A stretch of 37,716 nucleotides of DNA from Cryptosporangium minutisporangium. Lineage in GTDB: Bacteria > Actinomycetota > Actinomycetes > Mycobacteriales > Cryptosporangiaceae. The notes beneath the pieces were generated by a model. The model was not told the DNA's origin, searched no databases, and saw nothing but the letters and a program-made list of their open reading frames with translations. This document shows positions 31,933-37,716 of this stretch, piece by piece; positions within the stretch are counted from its first letter, which is position 1; each line of letters starts with the position of its first letter. The position numbers and the translations under genes were made by a program. Location: positions 31,652 to 69,367 of the forward strand of contig NZ_BAAAYN010000038.1 in the NCBI RefSeq assembly GCF_039536245.1, given 5' to 3'.

Positions 31933-33762
31933 ATGTCGGGCCACTGGCTCTCCCTGCCGAGCACCGTTCCGGTCCTCCGGCACCAGACCGCGCGGGTCGT
32001 CCTCTGCGCGGTCGCAGCCGGAACGCTGGTCGTCCTGATCGGCTTCCCGTACTGGCGCACCCACCTGGTCCACGGTGCGGTGGCCGGCCTCGCCTGCGCC
32101 GGGTTCGCTGCGGCCGGTGCGCTGCTCGCGACCGGCGGCGCGCGGCGTCGGCTCACCGGCCGGCTCCTGCTCGCGGGCGGGTTCTGCTGGCCGTTCGCCT
32201 GGATGATCTCCTGGGACAGCGGCCCCGGCCCGATGCTCTCGTTCCTCGCTCAGTTCGGGTTCTTCGCGCTCGTCGGCACCGCGATCCTGTCCTACCCGGA
32301 GGGGCGCATCGTCGGAGGGCGCGATCGGGCCTGGGTGATCGCCGCCGTCCTGACGCTGGTCGGTGGGGAGATCGCACTCCAGTCCGTCACCGCACCGGAG
32401 TGGCTCGGCGTGCGCACCGGCGTCTCCTGGCTGCACGTGGCGCCGAACCGGACCGCGTTCGAGATCGGCATCCGGGTCCAGGCCGTCGCGCAGGTCCTGC
32501 TCGCGGCCTGGTTCGCCGGGCTGCTCTGGCGCCGGGTCCGGTGGCTGTCCACGCTCGACCGCCGGATCGCGATCCCGGTCCTGCTCGCGGCCGCCGCGCT
32601 GGGGTTGATCTCGTCGATCCAGGCCGTAGTGCAGCCGGAGGCGTGGACGAACGTCGCCGAGCTCCAGGCGTTCTACTTCAACCAGGGCGTGATCGCGCTG
32701 GTCGTCTCGGTCGCGCTGGTGTCCGGGGCACTGCGTGACCGGTGGTGGGAGCTGAGCGCGCCGCACCGCGTCGTCCGGATCACCTCGTCGGGCACGTCGG
32801 TGGCGACCGTGCGGGTCGCGCTCGCCGACGCGCTGCGCGACGGGACCCTCCGGCTGTACTTCTGGGCACCGACCGAGCGCGGGTGGGTGGACCCGGCCGG
32901 CCGGCCGGCAGCGCCGACCCTGCCGACGGCACCGGACGACGCGTCCGGCGGCGCCGACCCGGACGACCACCGCTGGCGGATCCCGATCGCCGGGGAGCAG
33001 CACCCGCTGGCGATCGTCGACGTCGACGCCTCGCTGCGGCGTCGCCCGGTCCTGGTGGACGCCGTCCTGCGCGCCGGCGGGCAGGCCCTGCTCACCGCCC
33101 AGCTCCAGGCGGCGGCAAGCGCGAACCTCGCCCAAGTGCTGGCCGCCCAGTACCGGCTGGAGGAGAAGGAGCTCGCCGAGCGGTCCCGGCTGGAGCAGGA
33201 GCTCCGTGAGGGGGCGCAGCGCCGTCTGGGTGATCTCGCGCGGCAGCTCGACGGGCTGGCCGCGCACACGACCGACCCGGTCGCGGGGGTCGTCGCCGGT
33301 GAGTGCCGGGACGAGGTGCTGGCGACGGTCGGGGATCTGGAGCAGCTCGCGCACGGGCTCCTGCCGGCCACGCTGCGGGAGCGCGGTCTCGGCCCGGCGC
33401 TGGAGGCGGTCGCCGCGCGGCTCCGGCTGCCGGTGCAGCAAGTGGTCTGTCCCGGGCGGTTCCCGGCCGCGGTCGAGGCGACGCTCTACTTCGCCCTCTG
33501 CGAGGGCCTGACGAACGTCGCGAAGTACGCACCGGACGCGGCCGTACGCGTGGAAGTGCTGCTCGCCGACGGCTGGCTGAGCGGTTCGGTGGCCGACGAC
33601 GGACCCGGCGGCGCCGTGGCCAAGCCGGGCGGCGGGCTGGCCGGTATCGAGCGCCGGGCCCGCGCGCTGTCCGGCTGGGCGGGCGTGGACAGCTCGCCCG
33701 CCGGCACCCGGGTACGCGTCACCATCCCCGCGGACGCCGCCCTGGTCGCGTCACCGCCGTAG
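31933..33762 (+). CDS. Membrane histidine-kinase-like protein lacking the phospho-acceptor His
   Basis: 609-residue protein with about seven hydrophobic helices (residues 20-265), a cytoplasmic linker, a coiled region (390-425) and a NarL-type kinase core. In the HisKA_3 motif the usual LHDGAQQRL reads LREGAQRRL (424-432), so the His position is Arg425. The ATPase domain retains the N-box EGLTNVAKY (Asn528), DDGPGG (555-560) and GGGLAGIERR. It may bind ATP but cannot autophosphorylate at the canonical site. No response regulator is adjacent. Its location downstream of the PstS-like receptor suggests they act together (inference). ATG 31933 has only a weak ribosome-binding site. Confidence 0.88.
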   Translation: MSGHWLSLPSTVPVLRHQTARVVLCAVAAGTLVVLIGFPYWRTHLVHGAVAGLACAGFAAAGALLATGGARRRLTGRLLLAGGFCWPFAWMISWDSGPGPMLSFLAQFGFFALVGTAILSYPEGRIVGGRDRAWVIAAVLTLVGGEIALQSVTAPEWLGVRTGVSWLHVAPNRTAFEIGIRVQAVAQVLLAAWFAGLLWRRVRWLSTLDRRIAIPVLLAAAALGLISSIQAVVQPEAWTNVAELQAFYFNQGVIALVVSVALVSGALRDRWWELSAPHRVVRITSSGTSVATVRVALADALRDGTLRLYFWAPTERGWVDPAGRPAAPTLPTAPDDASGGADPDDHRWRIPIAGEQHPLAIVDVDASLRRRPVLVDAVLRAGGQALLTAQLQAAASANLAQVLAAQYRLEEKELAERSRLEQELREGAQRRLGDLARQLDGLAAHTTDPVAGVVAGECRDEVLATVGDLEQLAHGLLPATLRERGLGPALEAVAARLRLPVQQVVCPGRFPAAVEATLYFALCEGLTNVAKYAPDAAVRVEVLLADGWLSGSVADDGPGGAVAKPGGGLAGIERRARALSGWAGVDSSPAGTRVRVTIPADAALVASPP

Positions 33763-33781
33763 CGCGGCAGTTCGGGGGACG

Positions 33782-35395
33782 TCACCGGCGCGGTCCGATC
33801 GGTGGGGCCGCGCCGCCCGGTGCGCCGGTCAGATCGGGTGGGCCGTCCAGCGCGGCGCCGGGCCGGTCGCTCTGCACCACGAAGCGGGCGCCCGTCCGCA
33901 CCGCGCCGCCCGCCGGGTCGAGCACCGTGTCGACGACGCGCAGCCGGACCTGCAACGCGGTGGCGGACAGCTCGCCGAGCAGGTAGCCGCGCCGGTTGTC
34001 GAGGTACTTGCAGTGCGGGTTCTCGGCGCGCAGCGAGTCGTGCTCGCGGCGGAACCCCTCCACGTCCGGGTCGCCGCCGGAGGTGATCGAGGTACCGGCG
34101 AGCTCGGCGCCGACCACCGGGGAGCCGTCGGTCCGCGCGTCCGGCTTCAGGTCGTTGACCCAGGTCGCATGCGTGTCCCCGGTGAGGACGACGGGGTTGC
34201 GCGCCGCGCCGCTGCCCAGGTACTCGAGCAGCCGCCGCCGCTGTACCCGGTACCCGTCCCAGCTGTCGAAGCTGTACCGCTCGCCCGGCCCGGCCCGGCT
34301 GTCGGCGGACGCCCACAGCACCTGGTTCGCCAGCAGGTTCCACCGGCTCCCGGCACCGGCCAACCCGTCGACCAGCCAGCGTTCCTGGGTGAGCCCGGTC
34401 ATCGTCCGCCAGGGTTCTTCCGCCTCCTCGACCGTGCGGGGGTGTGGCGAGCGGTATTGACGGGTGTCGAGGACGTGCAGCGTGGCCAGGTCGCCGAACC
34501 GGAGCCGACGGTAGAGGCGGTGCCCCGGGCCGACCCGCATCGGAAGGTGCTCGGCGAACGCGCGCAGGGCCGCGGCCTTGCGGGCCGGGAAACGGACGGG
34601 TTCCCGCTGCCCGGGGTCGGCGGGCGCGTCGCCGGTCCAGTTGTCGTCGACGTCGTGGTCGTCGAGGGAGACGATCCAGGGTGCGGCGGCGTGCATCCGG
34701 GCGAGGTCGGGGTCGGTGCGGTACTGGGCGTGCCGGTTGCGGTAGTCCTCGAGCGTGTACGGCTGGCCGGGGCCGGTGTGCGCGCGGAGCGTTCCTGGCC
34801 ACGGCGCGGCCTCGTAGATGTAGTCGCCGAGGAACAGCAGGAAGTCCAGCTCCTCGGTCGCGAGCGAGCGATAGGCGGTGTAGTAGCCGTCCTGCCAGTT
34901 CTGGCACGACGCGGTGGCGAACCGCAGTCGGCGGGGGTGGGCGTCCGGCGCGGGGGCGGTGCGGGTGCGGCCGATCGGGGACGTCTGGTTCCCGACCCGG
35001 AAGCGGTAGAAGTAGTCGGCAGCGGGGCGCAGTCCCCGGGCGTCCACATGGAGCGTGTGCGCAGCGGCGGGGTGTGCGACCGCGGTACCGGTCCGCACGA
35101 CCGTGCGGAAGCGTTCGTCGGTCGCGATCTCCCACCGGACCTCGACCGGTGCGGCGGGCATGCCGCCGCCGTCCGTGGGGCGGGGAGCCAGCCGGGTCCA
35201 GAGCACGACGCCGTCGGGTAACGGATCGCCGGACGCCACCCCGAGCGTGAACATCCCGGACGGGAGCCGCTCCGCCCGGGCCGACGACACCCGGAGGTGC
35301 CGTCCGTCGGCGGTCACCAGCGAGGGACCCAGGAAACCCGCCCCGGCGGACCCGACCAGGGCGAGGAAGCGGCGGCGAGGGAGTGGGTATTCCAT
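33782..35395 (-). CDS. phoD: Alkaline phosphatase PhoD (Tat-exported), copy 2
   Basis: 537-residue PhoD-family phosphatase, paralogue of the copy at 27206-28768. Tat signal RRRFLALVG (7-15). Metallophosphatase segments SCQNWQDG, FLGDYIYE, SLDDHDVDDN and LTGDTHATW are all present. It ends with a Pro/Gly-rich tail. ATG 35395 is favoured by GGAGGGGG upstream; GTG 35401 overlaps that site. It is convergent with the kinase-like gene (20-bp gap) and follows a TetR gene 21 bases upstream. A TTA codon is at 35219-35221. A 138-bp block (34631-34768) is identical to copy 1 (28016-28153), much closer than the rest of the gene. Confidence 0.93.
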   Translation of the reverse strand: MEYPLPRRRFLALVGSAGAGFLGPSLVTADGRHLRVSSARAERLPSGMFTLGVASGDPLPDGVVLWTRLAPRPTDGGGMPAAPVEVRWEIATDERFRTVVRTGTAVAHPAAAHTLHVDARGLRPAADYFYRFRVGNQTSPIGRTRTAPAPDAHPRRLRFATASCQNWQDGYYTAYRSLATEELDFLLFLGDYIYEAAPWPGTLRAHTGPGQPYTLEDYRNRHAQYRTDPDLARMHAAAPWIVSLDDHDVDDNWTGDAPADPGQREPVRFPARKAAALRAFAEHLPMRVGPGHRLYRRLRFGDLATLHVLDTRQYRSPHPRTVEEAEEPWRTMTGLTQERWLVDGLAGAGSRWNLLANQVLWASADSRAGPGERYSFDSWDGYRVQRRRLLEYLGSGAARNPVVLTGDTHATWVNDLKPDARTDGSPVVGAELAGTSITSGGDPDVEGFRREHDSLRAENPHCKYLDNRRGYLLGELSATALQVRLRVVDTVLDPAGGAVRTGARFVVQSDRPGAALDGPPDLTGAPGGAAPPIGPRR

Positions 35396-35415
35396 CCTCA
35401 CCCCCTCCGACCAGG

Positions 35416-36027
35416 CTAGGAGTCGGTGCGCCGGACCGCGGGCAGCAGGATCTCGTCGATGATCGAGACGAGGAACGCCTGGTCGACCGGTCGCTGCTGG
35501 ATCAGCGTGCGGTAGACCGTCATCGACGGGCTGAGCAGCGCCAGGAAATCGACGTCGCAGTCGGGGCGGATCTCGCCGCGCTCGATCGCACGGCGGAGCA
35601 GGAACCGGTTCGCGGCGGCGCGTGGCTCGATCATCGCCGCCCGGAGCGCGTCGCCGAGCTCGGGATGCTTGGAGAGCATCGAGACCACGCCGGTCATGAT
35701 CTGGAGCTTGCGCTTCGCGTCCTGGATCGTCGGTGGCTTGATCATCGCCAGCAGGTCGCCACGCAGCGTGCCGGTGTCGGGGAGCGCCTCCGGCCGGAGA
35801 TCCTCCTTCTTCATGCAGGCGATCGCGTCGATGACCAGCTCGGCCTTGGACGGCCAGCGGCGGTAGAGCGTCGCCTTACCGGCCTTGGCGCGGCCCGCGA
35901 CCTGGTCGAGCGTCATGCCGTCGTAGCCGGTCTCGGCGAGGACGTCCAGCGCCGCGTCGAGGATCTCGGGGTCGCGGCTGTGGTCGCGCTTGCGGCCCGG
36001 CTTGACCACGGGAACGGCGGACGTCAT
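35416..36027 (-). CDS. TetR-family regulator of the divergent exporter
   Basis: 203-residue TetR repressor. The helix-turn-helix is at about 25-68 (LDQVAGRAKAGKATLYRRWPSKAEL), with a TetR_C_11-like ligand domain after it. It is divergent from the MFS exporter with a 97-bp shared region containing phased palindromes, the classical layout for a drug-responsive repressor controlling an efflux pump. ATG 36027 has GAGGAG upstream. A -10-like TATCAT on the minus strand (36060-36065) lies next to the operator. Confidence 0.92.
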   Translation of the reverse strand: MTSAVPVVKPGRKRDHSRDPEILDAALDVLAETGYDGMTLDQVAGRAKAGKATLYRRWPSKAELVIDAIACMKKEDLRPEALPDTGTLRGDLLAMIKPPTIQDAKRKLQIMTGVVSMLSKHPELGDALRAAMIEPRAAANRFLLRRAIERGEIRPDCDVDFLALLSPSMTVYRTLIQQRPVDQAFLVSIIDEILLPAVRRTDS

Positions 36028-36071
36028 CGGGGCCGGCTCCTCTCATGCGTAGTCCGCTCATGATACTCACC

Positions 36072-36110
36072 AGTTCCGGAACTAACCAGTTTCGAAACTC
36101 GCCAGTTCCG
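36072..36110. promoter_or_regulatory. Phased TetR operators, 16-bp period
   Basis: AGTTCCGGAACT (36072-36083) and AGTTTCGAAACT (36088-36099) are each perfect 12-bp palindromes. A third half-site AGTTCCG follows at 36104. All three begin exactly 16 bp apart. They overlap the presumed promoters of both the TetR and the MFS gene; TATATG at 36111-36116 may be the exporter -10 box. Confidence 0.8.
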
Positions 36111-36124
36111 TATATGGTCGTTGC

Positions 36125-37627
36125 ATGACTTCGGCAACTATCTCGCCGCCGACCGACGCGGCTTCCTCCCGGCGCTGGTGGGCGCTGGTCACCGTGGGCC
36201 TGGCCCAGCTGATGGTGGTGCTCGACGCCACCGTCGTGAACATCGCGCTGCCCGCGACCCAGGCCGATCTCGGGTTCTCCAACGGGGACCGGCAGTGGAT
36301 CATCACCGCCTACTCGCTCGCGTTCGGCAGCCTCCTGCTGCTCGGCGGCCGCCTCTCCGATCTGATCGGCCGTAAGCGCACGTTCCTCATCGCGCTCGTC
36401 GGGTTCGCCGCCGCCTCGGCGCTCGGCGGTGCGGCCCAGAGCTTCGGCGCGCTGGTCGGCGCCCGCGCGCTGCAAGGCGTGTTCGGTGCGCTGCTCGCGC
36501 CCACCGCCCTCGCGGTCCTCACCACCACGTTCACCGCTCCGCGCGAGCGGGCCCGCGCGTTCGGCGTCTTCGGCGCGGTCGCCGCGGCCGGCGGCGCGAT
36601 CGGCCTGCTCCTCGGCGGCGCCCTCACCGAGACGCTCAGCTGGCGCTGGACGCTCTACATCAACGTCGTGATCGCCGCCGTGGCCCTCGTCGGCACGCTG
36701 CTCTTCGTCGCGTCGCCGGCCCGCATCGGACCGCGCCCACGGCTCGACGTGCCCGGAACCGTGCTGGTCTCGGCGGCCTTGTTCGCGATCGTCTACGGGT
36801 TCTCCAACGCCGAGACCGACGGCTGGGGCTCCGTCCGGACCTGGGGGATGCTGACCGCCGGCGTGCTGCTGCTGGTCGGCTTCCTGGCGTGGCAGCGCCG
36901 GGCCGCGCACCCGCTGCTCCCGCTCGGCATCCTGCTGCACCGTGACCGGGGAGCCGCGTACCTCGCGGTGCTCATCGCGGCGACCGGCATGTTCGGTGTG
37001 TTCCTGTTCGTCACGTACTACCTCCAGGGCACGCTCGGTTACTCGCCGATCCGCACCGGCCTGGCGTTCCTGCCGATGGTGATCGCGCTGGCGGTGGCCG
37101 CGCAGCTCTCGACGAACCTCCTGGTGCCCCGGCTGGGGCCGAAGGTGATGGTGCCGATCGGGCTCGGGCTGGGTGCGATCGCGATGGTCGCGCTGACTCG
37201 CCTCGGTCTGCACTCGACGTACGTGTCGGACCTGCTCGTGCCGCTGACGCTGCTCGGCTTCGGCATGGGGACGACGATGCCCGCCGCGATGCAGTCGGCG
37301 ACGCTCGGCATCGACCGACAGTTCGCCGGGGTGGCGTCCGCGCTGGTCAACACCAGTCAGCAGGTCGGCGGGTCGATCGGCACCGCGCTGCTGAACACGC
37401 TCGCCGCCACCACCGCGGCGAACTACCTGGTCGCGCACGGGCCGGTCACCGACGCGGTGGCGGCGGAGGCCGCGGTGCAGAGTTATGCGACCGCGTACTG
37501 GTGGGGCGCCGGGTTCTTCGCGACCGGAGCGGTGCTCGCCGCGCTCCTCTTCCGGCGCCGGGTCTCGCCGGACGCCGTGCCCGACACCGCACCCGCCCCC
37601 GACTTGGTTCCCGCCGTCGCCCACTGA
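36125..37627 (+). CDS. MFS drug:H+ antiporter, DHA2 (14-TM) family
   Basis: 500-residue inner-membrane exporter of the QacA/EmrB type. TM1 carries LMVVLDATVVNIALPA (Asp in TM1, usual in DHA2). Motif A GGRLSDLIGRKRTF follows TM2. A glycine-rich motif C-like segment lies in TM5 (AAAGGAIGLLLGG). About 14 hydrophobic helices are visible and the length is typical. It probably expels hydrophobic or cationic toxins using the proton gradient. Repression by the divergent TetR is inferred from the shared operator. ATG 36125 lies 14 bases after the last half-site, with no strong ribosome-binding site, suggesting a short leader. Confidence 0.93.
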   Translation: MTSATISPPTDAASSRRWWALVTVGLAQLMVVLDATVVNIALPATQADLGFSNGDRQWIITAYSLAFGSLLLLGGRLSDLIGRKRTFLIALVGFAAASALGGAAQSFGALVGARALQGVFGALLAPTALAVLTTTFTAPRERARAFGVFGAVAAAGGAIGLLLGGALTETLSWRWTLYINVVIAAVALVGTLLFVASPARIGPRPRLDVPGTVLVSAALFAIVYGFSNAETDGWGSVRTWGMLTAGVLLLVGFLAWQRRAAHPLLPLGILLHRDRGAAYLAVLIAATGMFGVFLFVTYYLQGTLGYSPIRTGLAFLPMVIALAVAAQLSTNLLVPRLGPKVMVPIGLGLGAIAMVALTRLGLHSTYVSDLLVPLTLLGFGMGTTMPAAMQSATLGIDRQFAGVASALVNTSQQVGGSIGTALLNTLAATTAANYLVAHGPVTDAVAAEAAVQSYATAYWWGAGFFATGAVLAALLFRRRVSPDAVPDTAPAPDLVPAVAH

Positions 37628-37668
37628 GCGGGCGGACAGCCGTCCCGCCCGGTCGGCCCCGCCGATTG

Positions 37669-37713
37669 ACGCCGAATCCGTCTCCACGGGCGCCGTGGGG
37701 ACGGATTCGGCGT
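37669..37713. terminator. Long hairpin terminator after the MFS gene
   Basis: Arms 37669-37689 and 37693-37713 give a 21-bp stem with one mismatch and a 3-nt loop, 41 bases after the exporter stop. The symmetric stem could terminate transcription from either direction; no T-run is visible before the window ends. Confidence 0.82.
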
Positions 37714-37716
37714 AAC

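Noticed and set aside
27206-35395. The 6-8 kb PhoD-to-PhoD segment as a composite transposon
   Set aside because: The flanking homologues are phosphatase genes, with no transposase, terminal inverted repeats or target duplications seen; gene duplication with conversion explains the identity.
36084-36091. AACnnGTT core resembling a KstR box before the MFS gene
   Set aside because: The outer T and A positions do not match, and the sequence is the seam between two better TetR palindromes.
37630-37652. Additional small hairpin just after the MFS stop
   Set aside because: The arms pair imperfectly with a bulge; the much stronger stem at 37669-37713 is sufficient.

Overview
The window is very GC-rich and densely coded, with GTG starts, ATGA/GTGA stop-start overlaps, F420-dependent luciferase-like oxidoreductases, STAS/MEDS-ATPase regulators and TTA as a rare codon. 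This fits a chromosomal segment of a soil actinomycete. A Frankia/Cryptosporangium-like lineage is a guess from overall feel only. I see no tRNA, rRNA, CRISPR array, phage gene or insertion sequence.

Layout. (1) 1-5.1 kb: zinc alcohol dehydrogenase coupled to a small unknown protein, a decayed acyltransferase-3 pseudogene, a MatC-like dicarboxylate carrier, and a divergent TauE-type permease. (2) 5.1-10.2 kb: signalling block. A CHASE3-HAMP hybrid histidine kinase (two REC domains plus HPt) is translationally coupled to a membrane diguanylate cyclase, with a stand-alone receiver divergent to them. (3) 10.3-11.7 kb: two genes resembling the dimethylamine monooxygenase accessory/reductase subunits DmmA and DmmB, without the catalytic haem subunit. 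(4) 11.7-19.1 kb: a five-gene catabolic operon (quercetinase-type cupin, FAH-family hydrolase, DUF3500 protein, FAD hydroxylase, HSL-type esterase) under an IclR regulator and closed by a strong hairpin, with a separate F420 oxidoreductase downstream. (5) 19.2-25.7 kb: a membrane glycosyltransferase-like protein, a lipoprotein and a second F420 oxidoreductase, divergent from an NTF2-like protein, a phosphotransferase and a lipocalin-like partner. Three promoters in blocks 4 and 5 carry palindromes matching or nearly matching the KstR consensus TnnAACnnGTTnnA, suggesting one TetR-type regulon for steroid or lipid-like substrates. (6) 25.7-27.1 kb: 20-bp tandem repeats, then a STAS / MEDS-ATPase partner-switch pair. 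(7) 27.2-36.0 kb: a phosphate-flavoured region with two Tat-exported PhoD paralogues that share a 138-bp identical block, a TetR and an SGNH hydrolase with twin operators, a membrane-tethered PstS-like receptor, and a histidine kinase lacking its phospho-acceptor His. (8) 36.0-37.7 kb: a TetR and a divergent DHA2-type MFS exporter sharing a phased operator, closed by a long terminator.

The most promising under-described items are the DUF3500/cupin operon, the KstR-like mini-regulon, the PstS-like receptor beside a His-less kinase, and the PhoD gene-conversion tract.
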